A stretch of DNA of 39,968 nucleotides. Origin: an uncultured Lachnospiraceae bacterium. Lineage in GTDB: Bacteria; Bacillota; Clostridia; Lachnospirales; Lachnospiraceae. The notes beneath the pieces are model-generated. The model was given only the letters and a program-made list of their open reading frames with translations, searched no databases and was not told where the DNA came from. A program made the position numbers and the translations under genes. This document shows, piece after piece, positions 16,362 through 23,564 of the stretch (positions within the stretch are counted from its first letter, which is position 1; each line of letters opens with the position of its first letter). The stretch lies in contig CAJUFU010000015.1 of the NCBI GenBank assembly GCA_910585555.1, positions 1-39,968 on the forward strand. Reading direction: 5' to 3'.

Positions 16362-17573
16362 ATGACAAAAATTGATATCGTCTCCGGATTCCTGGGAGCC
16401 GGCAAAACTACGTTGATTAAAAAACTCTTAAAGGAGGCGCTCGCAGATACGAAGGTAGTGCTGATTGAAAACGAATTCGGTGAGATCGGTATAGACGGCG
16501 GATTCCTGAAAGAGGCCGGTATCCAGATTAAGGAGATGAACTCCGGTTGTATCTGCTGTTCCCTGGTAGGGGATTTTGGCACATCTTTAAAGGAAGTACT
16601 GGATACCTATACACCGGACCGCATCCTGATCGAGCCGTCGGGGGTGGGGAAACTTTCCGATGTCATGAAGGCGGTACAGGATGCCATGGCGGACAGAGAG
16701 GTGGTCTTAAACAGTGCGGTGGCTGTGGTGGACGCCTGCAAATGCAAAATGTATATCAAGAATTTCGGCGAGTTTTTCATCAACCAGATTGCTCACGCAG
16801 GCACGATTGTGCTGAGCAGAACGGATAAGCTGAGTGAGGAGAAGTTATCGGCGTGTGTGGAGCTGGTTAGAGAACATAACGGGAAAGCGACCATTATCAC
16901 CACGCCCTGGGATGCTTTGGAGGGTGAAGATATTCTGGAGACGATTGAGGGTGCCAAGGACCTTGAGGCGGAACTGATGCGGGAAGTGATGGAGATGCAT
17001 GAGGAGCACCATCATCATGAGCACGACCATGGGTGCTGCGGCCATGAAGGGGATGAACATCATCACCATGGTCATGATGAGCATGACCACAAGCACGAAG
17101 AACATGAGCATGAATGTCACCATGATCACGACCATGAGGGGCACGGCTGCGAAGGGCATGACCATGATCACGAAGGAGATGAACACGGCCATCATCATGA
17201 CCATGACCATGAAGGGCATGAGGAGGAGCACCACCATGATCACGAGTGTTGTCACCATGAGCATGGACACGAAGGGCATCATCACCATCATTATGCGGAT
17301 GAGGTCTTTACAAGCTGGGGACTGGAGACGCCTTCCATCTACAGCAAAGAAGAGATTGAGCATATCTTGGAAGAATTGGATAAAGACAGCGAGTATGGTC
17401 TGGTGCTTCGGGCCAAAGGAATGGTGCCATCCACAGACGGCGGCTGGATTTATTTTGATTATGTGCCTGAGGAAAGAAATGTCAGAAGCGGCAAGCCGGA
17501 TGTGACAGGGAAATTCTGTGTTATTGGCTCGAAGCTGCAGGAGGAAAAGCTGGCGGCCTTGTTTCAGAAATAG
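16362..17573 (+). CDS. His-rich G3E-family (COG0523/CobW) GTPase, probable metallochaperone
   Basis: A 403-residue G3E GTPase of the CobW/YciC/ZNG group, which uses GTP to deliver metal, usually zinc, to client proteins. The P-loop is GFLGAGKTT (9-17), the metal-binding CxCC motif is C63-I-C65-C66, IEPSG is the switch II region and SRTDKL the guanine-specificity loop. Between about residues 213 and 310 lies a low-complexity tract with about 45 His plus Asp, Glu and six Cys, a likely metal buffer. A CobW C-terminal domain follows (SWGLETPSIYSKEEIEHIL, RAKGMV, W-YFDYVPEE). The ATG at 16362 has AAGG seven bases upstream; an in-frame GTG two codons earlier is less likely. It precedes a second G3E-like gene by 86 bases. 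Confidence 0.9.
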   Translation: MTKIDIVSGFLGAGKTTLIKKLLKEALADTKVVLIENEFGEIGIDGGFLKEAGIQIKEMNSGCICCSLVGDFGTSLKEVLDTYTPDRILIEPSGVGKLSDVMKAVQDAMADREVVLNSAVAVVDACKCKMYIKNFGEFFINQIAHAGTIVLSRTDKLSEEKLSACVELVREHNGKATIITTPWDALEGEDILETIEGAKDLEAELMREVMEMHEEHHHHEHDHGCCGHEGDEHHHHGHDEHDHKHEEHEHECHHDHDHEGHGCEGHDHDHEGDEHGHHHDHDHEGHEEEHHHDHECCHHEHGHEGHHHHHYADEVFTSWGLETPSIYSKEEIEHILEELDKDSEYGLVLRAKGMVPSTDGGWIYFDYVPEERNVRSGKPDVTGKFCVIGSKLQEEKLAALFQK

Positions 17574-17616
17574 AGTTACAAGGATAAGGGAAAACGCGCA
17601 GAACGCTCGAATGACA

Positions 17617-17640
17617 ATATAATAACGAATGTTATATTAT
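17617..17640. promoter_or_regulatory. Perfect 10-bp inverted repeat, candidate operator
   Basis: ATATAATAAC (17617-17626) and GTTATATTAT (17631-17640) are exact reverse complements around GAAT. The left arm contains TATAAT (17618-17623), which could be the -10 element of the next gene, so a bound repressor would block initiation. The site ends 19 bases before the ATG at 17660. Its AT-rich palindromic form resembles sites of Fur-family regulators, but it does not match a known Zur or Fur box well enough to name one. Confidence 0.55.
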
Positions 17641-17659
17641 GATGGAAGGAAGTAAGATT

Positions 17660-18589
17660 ATGAAACCGGTTTATGTGATCAATGGTTTTTTGGAGAGTGG
17701 AAAGACAGAGTTTATCACCTATACGCTGGCACAGCCTTATTTTCAGATACGAGGTAAGACCCTGCTGCTTCTCTGCGAAGAGGGGGAGAATGAATACGAT
17801 GCAGACCTTTTGAAACAGAGCCGTACAGAATTGGTGTTGATTGAGGAAGAGTCGGATTTTACGGCGAACAGGCTGATTGAACTGGAGAAAAAATATAAGC
17901 CGGAACGTATTTTGATTGAATATAACGGTATGTGGAACTATAAGGAGATGAAGCTGCCATGGCATTGGAAGATAGAGCAGCAGATCACCACCATTGATGC
18001 ATCCACATTTCCGATGTACTTCACAAATATGAAATCTTTGCTGGCGGAGCAGATACGGAAATCAGAGTTGATTATCTTTAATCGGTGCGATGGTGTGGAA
18101 GATTTGGGCAGTTATAAACGCAATATCAAGGCCATCAACCAGAAGGCGGAGATTGTGTTTGAGGATGCTAACGGGGAGATCAATGAGATTATGGAAGAAG
18201 ATCTGCCCTATGATTTAAAATCACCTGTTATTGAACTGGATAACGAGGGTTACGGAATCTGGTATCTGGATTCCCTTGATCATTTAGAGCGCTATGCGGG
18301 CAAGACAATCCGCTTTGTGGCGATGGTTTTGAAACCAAGCCAGTTCCCCAAGAATTATTTTGTGCCGGGACGTATGGCGATGACCTGCTGTGCGGAGGAT
18401 ATGGCCTTTTTGGGATATGCCTGCGAATATGATAAGACAGATATGTTAAAGGATAAACAGTGGGTGCGCGTTACAGCCCGGGTTGAGAAGGAATACTTTG
18501 CGGATTATCAGGGGGAAGGACCGGTGCTTCATGCTGTCAGTGTGGAACAGACCAAGGCCCCGAAGGAAGAGGTTATAAGTTTCGTGTGA
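17660..18589 (+). CDS. Divergent G3E GTPase fused to a DUF1980-like C-terminal domain
   Basis: A 309-residue protein. The first about 180 residues follow the G3E fold: P-loop GFLESGKTEF (9-18), RILIEYNG at the IEPSG position, and FNRCDG where NKxD is expected. The CxCC metal motif of true COG0523 proteins is absent. The last about 100 residues (FVAMVLKP..., FVPGRMAMTCCAEDM with C243-C244, LGYACEY, then QWVRVTA) resemble the C-terminal part of the TIGR03943/DUF1980 (YcgQ-type) family, which carries a similar CC-AD motif. The ATG at 17660 has AAGGAAG seven bases upstream. It is preceded by a palindrome and overlaps ylmH. A role in metal handling with the upstream His-rich GTPase is likely but unproven. 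Confidence 0.75.
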   Translation: MKPVYVINGFLESGKTEFITYTLAQPYFQIRGKTLLLLCEEGENEYDADLLKQSRTELVLIEEESDFTANRLIELEKKYKPERILIEYNGMWNYKEMKLPWHWKIEQQITTIDASTFPMYFTNMKSLLAEQIRKSELIIFNRCDGVEDLGSYKRNIKAINQKAEIVFEDANGEINEIMEEDLPYDLKSPVIELDNEGYGIWYLDSLDHLERYAGKTIRFVAMVLKPSQFPKNYFVPGRMAMTCCAEDMAFLGYACEYDKTDMLKDKQWVRVTARVEKEYFADYQGEGPVLHAVSVEQTKAPKEEVISFV

Positions 18590-19353
18590 TGGATGCGGAT
18601 AAAGATTTACAACAGGTGAAAAAACGGCTGTTGGAGCTGGCGAAACGTTCTTACAGTCAGAATGTCTACACCTTTACCCCATTTCTGGGACTGTTGGAGC
18701 AGCAGGCTTATCATGAGATCGGCGGTCAGCTGTCCTATGCGGGGTGCCAGATGGATGGCGGCTGTCCTTTGTGCGAACGGAAGATGATTCGGTTTGGAAA
18801 CGAGGAGAGTCTGGGCTATGCACAGCCCTATCCTATTTGCTGCCTGCAGATTGCGCCTTTACATCTGAAATTTGCGGAGAACCTGACTCACAGGGACTAT
18901 TTGGGTGCTGTTATGAATTTGGGCGTTGAGCGAGATACGCTGGGAGATATTTTTGTGCAGGATAAGGAGGCATACCTGTTCTGTCAGGAATCCATAGCGA
19001 CTTTTCTGACAGAGCAGCTTGTGCAGGTACGCCGGACCAGGGTGAAATGTCTTGTCAGTGAGGTCCCCGGCCAACTTGCGGTGCCTGCCTTAGAGAGTGT
19101 GACGGTGTCTGTGGCCTCTCCGCGGATTGACGGTGTGGTCTCTAAACTGTATCATATGGCCAGAAGCGAGAGCCAGGAATTATTTGAAATGGGAAAAGTC
19201 TATGTGAACGGCAGACTGACAGGCAGCGGAAGTTATCTGCTGAAAACTGACGATACCGTGACGGTGCGGGGATATGGCAGATTTATTTATACTGGCGGGC
19301 AGGGAGAGACCCGCAGGGGAAAACAGAGAATCTGTGTGAAAATTTATCGGTAG
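18589..19353 (+). CDS. ylmH: S4-domain RNA-binding protein YlmH
   Basis: A 254-residue protein with the YlmH layout: an N-terminal alpha/beta domain (FTPFLGLLEQQ, then PICCLQIAPL and HRDYLGAVMNLGVERDTLGDIFV) and a C-terminal S4 RNA-binding domain (about 178-235; RIDGVVSKLYHMARSES, KVYVNGR). YlmH proteins bind RNA/ribosomes and have been connected with ribosome-associated quality control and cell division gene clusters in Firmicutes. The segment at 45-60 carries an extra Cys cluster (CQMDGGCPLC) that I do not recall as standard. The ATG overlaps the upstream stop by one base; a GTG one codon earlier is also possible. Here the gene is away from its usual divIVA/sepF neighbours and coupled to a GTPase gene. 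Confidence 0.85.
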   Translation: MDADKDLQQVKKRLLELAKRSYSQNVYTFTPFLGLLEQQAYHEIGGQLSYAGCQMDGGCPLCERKMIRFGNEESLGYAQPYPICCLQIAPLHLKFAENLTHRDYLGAVMNLGVERDTLGDIFVQDKEAYLFCQESIATFLTEQLVQVRRTRVKCLVSEVPGQLAVPALESVTVSVASPRIDGVVSKLYHMARSESQELFEMGKVYVNGRLTGSGSYLLKTDDTVTVRGYGRFIYTGGQGETRRGKQRICVKIYR

Positions 19354-19446
19354 CAGTCTTCTGGTTTACATAAAATGGATAGATGGGTAATCTTGGAAAT
19401 ACAAGCGGGAAAATAAGTTTACATAATATACAGGAGCGTAGGTTTC

Positions 19447-20370
19447 ATGTTTGGATACAATGGATTTCAGTGGTTGTTTTTCTTCTATATATATTGCTTT
19501 TTGGGATGGTGTTTTGAATCTGCCTTTGTATCACTAAAATCCAGAAAATTGGTAAACAGAGGATTTATGAGGGGCCCCTTTCTGCCGCTCTATGGGAGTG
19601 GCGCTATGATGATGCTGGTAGTCTCCATGCCCTTTCGGGACAATGTGCTGCTGACTTATATTGCAGGTGTTATTGGGGCGACGGCCTTAGAGTATGTGAC
19701 AGGGGTGGTGATGGAAGCGCTTTTTAAGGTCAGATATTGGGATTATTCCAATAGACCCTTTAATTTTCAGGGTCATATCTGCTTAAGATCTTCCATTGCC
19801 TGGGGATTCTTTACGATTTTGATGACCAGAGTGATACATACGCCCATTGAGCAGATGGTGTTTTCGATACCGGGGCGTGCACTGGACCGGGCAACGGTTC
19901 TTCTGACAATCTATATCGTGGCGGATTTTACACTTTCCTTCAAGGCGGCATTGGATCTGCGGGATATTCTGGTCAAGATCGAGAGAGCCAAGGAGGAATT
20001 GGAACGTATGCAGCGCCGTCTGGATGTGATTGCTGCCTTCAATAATGAAGAGAAAGAGTGGAGGAAGCAGGAGCGCGAAGAGCGCAGAGAACTTTGGATG
20101 AACGAGATCACAGCCGGTTTGGAACAGCGTTTTGCAGCGATCAAGGAGACTTTGTTACGAGTACCTTCCGCATATGGAGAGAGTGTGAAAGAGGAAATCG
20201 CTGAGCTTAGGGGGAGATTCAGCGAGTATCAGGAGCGGCAGAAAAGTGAAGGAAAACTGTTGGATTTCTATAAACGCGATATGATTCGCAATAATCCTTC
20301 GATGGAATCCAAAAAATATAAGGGTGCCTTTGAAGAGTTAAAGAAAATTGCAAACAGTAAATTAAAGTAA
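19447..20370 (+). CDS. CmpB-like membrane protein (putative ABC transporter permease family) with coiled-coil tail
   Basis: A 307-residue protein. The first about 175 residues hold roughly five hydrophobic segments and the marks of the ABC_trans_CmpB family: YCFLGWCFES, the NRGFMRGPFLPLYGSG stretch, ALEYVTG, and RYWDYSNRPFNFQGHICLRSS. From about 180 to the end the protein is charged and helical, with heptad-like Glu/Arg/Leu patterning typical of a cytoplasmic coiled coil. The family is called a putative ABC permease in databases, but no ATPase gene is adjacent and transport has not been shown, so the real function is open. The upstream gap of 93 bases has no convincing promoter; GGAGCG lies eight bases before the ATG. 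Confidence 0.8.
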   Translation: MFGYNGFQWLFFFYIYCFLGWCFESAFVSLKSRKLVNRGFMRGPFLPLYGSGAMMMLVVSMPFRDNVLLTYIAGVIGATALEYVTGVVMEALFKVRYWDYSNRPFNFQGHICLRSSIAWGFFTILMTRVIHTPIEQMVFSIPGRALDRATVLLTIYIVADFTLSFKAALDLRDILVKIERAKEELERMQRRLDVIAAFNNEEKEWRKQEREERRELWMNEITAGLEQRFAAIKETLLRVPSAYGESVKEEIAELRGRFSEYQERQKSEGKLLDFYKRDMIRNNPSMESKKYKGAFEELKKIANSKLK

Positions 20371-20377
20371 AATGCAG

Positions 20378-20427
20378 AAGAGTATCGCGAAATAACCTGG
20401 TTTTGGTTAAAAAGCGATACTCTTTTT
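20378..20427 (+). terminator. Rho-independent terminator between convergent genes
   Basis: A perfect 10-bp stem (20379-20388 with 20414-20423) is followed by a T-run through 20427. The 25-base interior can form a small AACC/GGTT helix. It ends the CmpB-like gene and sits just downstream of the convergent PHP gene, whose transcription it may also limit. Confidence 0.85.
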
Positions 20428-20445
20428 ATCTAAAGGATAACATAT

Positions 20446-21276
20446 TTAGTCTTCTCCCAGCGGAATATAGCGCGCCTTCTTATGCTTAGCGGCGCGGATG
20501 GAATCTAGGATTTGGTCTTCCATCAGTTCCAGATTACGTGCTTTGCGGCGAAAGAGTGCCAGAAATTTATTGTACACCCAGAAAGAATAGACCAGCACAT
20601 GATTGGCTTTTCCAAGTTTTGACTTGGTGGTATGGGTGTAATGAAGTCCGCCGATCATCGTGGGTTTCTTGGCCTGGATATAATCAATTAGCTCAGTCTC
20701 ATTGGTGATATTTTCCTGTAACACGGTGTAGCCAAAGCCGGCACAGTCAGGTTTGTGAGAGTCGCTGCCGCCAAAACACGGCAAGTCAAAACGGGCGGCC
20801 AAAGACATAGCCCGCATGTTGGAATCGGCGTCTTCGCAGGCATTATACCCTTCTATAAAATCAAATTTACGATAGATTTCTTCTGAAAAGCTGCCCCGGA
20901 GGGTGTTTTTGATACTCAAAAATTTCTCGCCGCAAGGATGGGCAGGACCCAGAATACCGCCGTAAAGATGTACAATCTCTATGAGCAGCAACAGGGGAAG
21001 GCCTCTCAATTCTAAAATAGGAAGTTTCGCACCTGTCGGCATAATGATTAACATATGCCCGGCATTGATGGTATCATACTCAATGCCTTTTAGCACAACG
21101 AAATCTTCAGGCTTGTCGGCCAGTTTTTTATAGTAGCGGTAGGCTTTGTAAGAGTTGTGGTCTGTGATCAGCATACCCTGATAGCCTTTTTCTTTTAAAA
21201 TAGCAATATTCTCCAACAATTCCAGTTTGCCGTCCGGTGAACCTTCTTTTGTATGGCAATGCATGTCCAGTTTCAT
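20446..21276 (-). CDS. PHP-domain metal-dependent phosphoesterase
   Basis: A 276-residue protein of the polymerase-and-histidinol-phosphatase superfamily. The metal-binding motifs appear in order: HCHT at 6-9, ITDHN near 37-41, GIEYD near 64-68, GPAHPCGE, and GSDSHKPD near 170-177. Such proteins hydrolyse phosphate esters, for example nucleotide 3',5'-bisphosphates or short RNA in the TrpH/YciV group; the exact substrate is not clear from sequence. The ORF has GAGGG six bases before its ATG. It is the only - strand gene in the second half of the window and is transcribed away from the spoIIIA operon. Confidence 0.88.
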   Translation of the reverse strand: MKLDMHCHTKEGSPDGKLELLENIAILKEKGYQGMLITDHNSYKAYRYYKKLADKPEDFVVLKGIEYDTINAGHMLIIMPTGAKLPILELRGLPLLLLIEIVHLYGGILGPAHPCGEKFLSIKNTLRGSFSEEIYRKFDFIEGYNACEDADSNMRAMSLAARFDLPCFGGSDSHKPDCAGFGYTVLQENITNETELIDYIQAKKPTMIGGLHYTHTTKSKLGKANHVLVYSFWVYNKFLALFRRKARNLELMEDQILDSIRAAKHKKARYIPLGED

Positions 21277-21407
21277 AGAATCCCTCTTTTACTCTGATTT
21301 CTATCTACCTATTTTACCCTCTTTTGCAGGAAAATGCTACAGATTTTTTTTGTATCTTTTTTCCTGCTGTATAAAATGGATGGGATAGGCAGGCATGATT
21401 TTTCATG

Positions 21408-21435
21408 TCATAAGTTGGACAAAGGTTCATATATT
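21408..21435 (+). promoter_or_regulatory. Candidate sigma-E promoter of the spoIIIA operon with SpoIIID-like site
   Basis: TCATAAG (21408-21414) and CATATATT (21428-21435) resemble the sigma-E -35 and the CATACAnT-type -10, 13 bases apart. GGACAAA at 21417-21423 between them matches six of seven bases of the SpoIIID site GGACAAG. Both regulators act on spoIIIA in B. subtilis. The -10 lies very close to the ribosome site, which implies a very short leader and lowers confidence. Confidence 0.4.
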
Positions 21436-21454
21436 GAGATAAGGGGGAATGAGA

Positions 21455-22402
21455 ATGCACAGGGAAGAACTCTTACGGATGTTTCCGGAAAGGATGCGGG
21501 ACCGGTGGCAGGAGACCGCAGATCTGTGCGGACAGCTGCAGGAGATCAGACTTAGGTCGGGGCTGCCGGTGACGATTTATACAGAGGAGGGAGAACGGTT
21601 TATAGATGGCAGAGGACGGGTTGTGGACAGGCAGGATGCCGCCGTAAGGAGTACGCCCAAGGAATTGGAGGACATTCTGCAGCATTTGTGTCAGTATTCC
21701 CTGTATGCCTTTGCGGATGAGATTAGACAGGGATTTCTGACGATACAGGGCGGACACCGTGTGGGACTGGCGGGACAGGTTATCTTAGAGGAAGCAGGGC
21801 GAATCAGAAATATGAAATACATACGCTATTTAAATATTCGTATTGCCCATCAGATCAAAGGCGCGGCGGATTCGGTGATAGCTTATCTTTATGAAAACGG
21901 ACAGGTATGTAACACCCTGCTGATTTCACCGCCTGGATGCGGTAAGACAACCATGCTGCGGGATTTGATCAGACAGTTATCCGACGGAACAGTATATGGA
22001 CAGGGCGTGAACGTGAGCGTGGTGGACGAACGTTCGGAGATTGCCGGAAGTTATATGGGAATTCCCCAGAATGATGTAGGAACCAGGACAGATATTTTGG
22101 ATGGCTGCCCTAAAGCGGAAGGGATGATGATGCTGATTCGCTCCATGTCTCCACAGGTACTTGCCGTGGATGAATTGGGCAGCGATCAGGATATGGAAGC
22201 GCTGCGGCTGGCCAGCGGCTGTGGCTGTAAGCTGATGGCGACCATCCACGGAAGTTCTCTTGAAGAGATAAAAAGCAAGGAATACATGCGTTATGTAATA
22301 GCGGAAAGATTGTTTGACAGGTTTGTGGTGCTCGGACGTCAAAGCGGGAACTTTGTGATTGAAGGAATTTATGACAGAGAAGGAAAACGATGTATAAGTT
22401 AG
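21455..22402 (+). CDS. spoIIIAA: Stage III sporulation protein AA (ATPase)
   Basis: A 315-residue cytosolic ATPase related to type II/IV secretion ATPases, thought to power the SpoIIIA-SpoIIQ channel linking mother cell and forespore. Walker A is PPGCGKTTM near residue 160; Walker B-like VLAVDEL and a TIHG motif follow. The N-terminal part (LRMFPERMRDRWQE..., EIRLRSGLPV) fits the family. An ATG at 21449 lies one base after AAGGGGG, too close; the ATG at 21455 has correct spacing and was chosen. Its stop overlaps spoIIIAB by 13 bases. It is the first gene of a complete eight-gene operon. Confidence 0.95.
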   Translation: MHREELLRMFPERMRDRWQETADLCGQLQEIRLRSGLPVTIYTEEGERFIDGRGRVVDRQDAAVRSTPKELEDILQHLCQYSLYAFADEIRQGFLTIQGGHRVGLAGQVILEEAGRIRNMKYIRYLNIRIAHQIKGAADSVIAYLYENGQVCNTLLISPPGCGKTTMLRDLIRQLSDGTVYGQGVNVSVVDERSEIAGSYMGIPQNDVGTRTDILDGCPKAEGMMMLIRSMSPQVLAVDELGSDQDMEALRLASGCGCKLMATIHGSSLEEIKSKEYMRYVIAERLFDRFVVLGRQSGNFVIEGIYDREGKRCIS

Positions 22403-22908
22403 TGGGAGTCTTCTGTATTCTGGCAGGCTGTGTAGGATTTGGCAATCTGAAAGTAAGACAGGATAAAGAGAGAATCAGACATTTGCGTGAATTAATTCGT
22501 ATGATACGCAGGATACAGGATGAAATCAGTTATGGGAAACATACCTTGCCGGAGATTTGTCTGATTCTGGCCAAAATCAGTGATGTGTGGTATGTTCCTT
22601 ATTTTGAAGAAATCCACAGGCAGGTAATGCAGGGGGATAGTACAGGCTTAAAGGAGGTCTGGCGTGAGCAGATGGAGGCCTGTCTTAAGAGTCTTCCTCT
22701 GCAGCAGGAGGAGAAAGATGTGATGATACAGCTGCCGGCCTGTCTGGGGCTGCAGGAGGAAACCCGTCAGGCCAGGGGAATCGGCCAGGCGGCGGAACTT
22801 TTGACAGGCAGGTGCAGAAAGGCAGAAGAAGCTTATGAGAATAGAGCAAAAATGATACACAGCGTCAGTATACTTGCAGGGCTGCTTTTATCGATCCTGT
22901 TGCTGTGA
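22390..22908 (+). CDS. spoIIIAB: Stage III sporulation protein AB
   Basis: A 172-residue membrane protein with an N-terminal hydrophobic segment (about 3-18) and a C-terminal one (about 155-171), and a helical domain between them resembling GspF-type secretion platform proteins. LRELIRMIRRIQDEISYGKHTLPEI is typical of SpoIIIAB. It should be part of the base of the feeding-tube channel during engulfment. The ATG overlaps spoIIIAA by 13 bases, with AGAAGGAA just upstream. Confidence 0.92.
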   Translation: MYKLVGVFCILAGCVGFGNLKVRQDKERIRHLRELIRMIRRIQDEISYGKHTLPEICLILAKISDVWYVPYFEEIHRQVMQGDSTGLKEVWREQMEACLKSLPLQQEEKDVMIQLPACLGLQEETRQARGIGQAAELLTGRCRKAEEAYENRAKMIHSVSILAGLLLSILLL

Positions 22909-22951
22909 AAGAAACAGGTAAGGAGAAAGGTTCTTTGACATGGAGGTAACA

Positions 22952-23146
22952 ATGAGCGTAAGTCTTATATTCAAGATAGCAGCAGTCGGCATCTTGGTTA
23001 CAATATTAAATCAGGTTTTAAAGTATAGCGGCAGGGAGGAACATGCCTTCCTAATCAGCCTTGCAGGATTAATTCTTGTTTTAACTTGGATTATTCCTTA
23101 TATATATGATCTGTTCTTGATGATACAGGAATTGTTTACACTGTGA
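22952..23146 (+). CDS. spoIIIAC: Stage III sporulation protein AC
   Basis: A 64-residue protein made of two membrane helices (about 4-22 and 33-54), matching the small SpoIIIAC subunit. Two starts are possible: ATG 22940 with AGGAGAAAGG nine bases upstream, and ATG 22952 with GGAGGT four bases upstream. I chose the second because its ribosome site is stronger and its N-terminus (MSVSLIFKIAAVG) aligns with family members; the longer form would have 68 residues. Channel component, mother-cell membrane. Confidence 0.9.
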   Translation: MSVSLIFKIAAVGILVTILNQVLKYSGREEHAFLISLAGLILVLTWIIPYIYDLFLMIQELFTL

Positions 23147-23167
23147 GGCATAAAGGCGGAAAACTGT

Positions 23168-23554
23168 ATGGATATGATTAGGATTGGGTTAATTGGGATT
23201 GTGGGCGTACTGTTTGCAGTGGCCATTAAAAGTTATAAGGCTGAGTATGGCATCTATATTACCGTTGCAGTGTGTCTGATTTTCCTGGAATATATCGTTC
23301 GTTATTTTATGCAGATATTGACAGGGATGGAACAAATCCGGGGATATCTGAATGAAAACTATCAATATTTGACATTGCTTTTAAAAGCTGTGGGAGCCAC
23401 TTATGCCTGTGAGTTCTGTGCCGGTATCTGTAAGGACGCCGGATACGGCGGTGTTGCCGGACAAGTTGAGATGCTTGGGAAACTCTATATTCTCTCGGTG
23501 GGGATGCCCGTGCTTTTAGCTTTGATGGAAAACATACAGGCGGTTGCAAGATAG
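23168..23554 (+). CDS. spoIIIAD: Stage III sporulation protein AD
   Basis: A 128-residue protein with about four hydrophobic segments, related to SpoIIIAC by its second half of the fold. The ATYACEFCAGICKDAGYG segment near 80-97 is a typical conserved SpoIIIAD motif. It lies 21 bases after spoIIIAC, with AAAGGCGG before the ATG, and runs up against spoIIIAE. Membrane component of the SpoIIIA complex. Confidence 0.93.
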   Translation: MDMIRIGLIGIVGVLFAVAIKSYKAEYGIYITVAVCLIFLEYIVRYFMQILTGMEQIRGYLNENYQYLTLLLKAVGATYACEFCAGICKDAGYGGVAGQVEMLGKLYILSVGMPVLLALMENIQAVAR

Positions 23555-23564
23555 GGGGCGCATG

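Noticed and set aside
16999..17293. Repeat-like DNA that could suggest a CRISPR or VNTR array
   Set aside because: The repeats are irregular His/Asp/Glu codons within an intact coding frame, with no fixed unit length or spacers.
16845..17363. 172-residue hydrophobic Met/Val-rich reading frame on the - strand
   Set aside because: It is the antisense of the CAT/CAC-rich His tract, which reads as ATG/GTG. Its apparent membrane segments are a by-product of the codon repeat, and there is no ribosome site.
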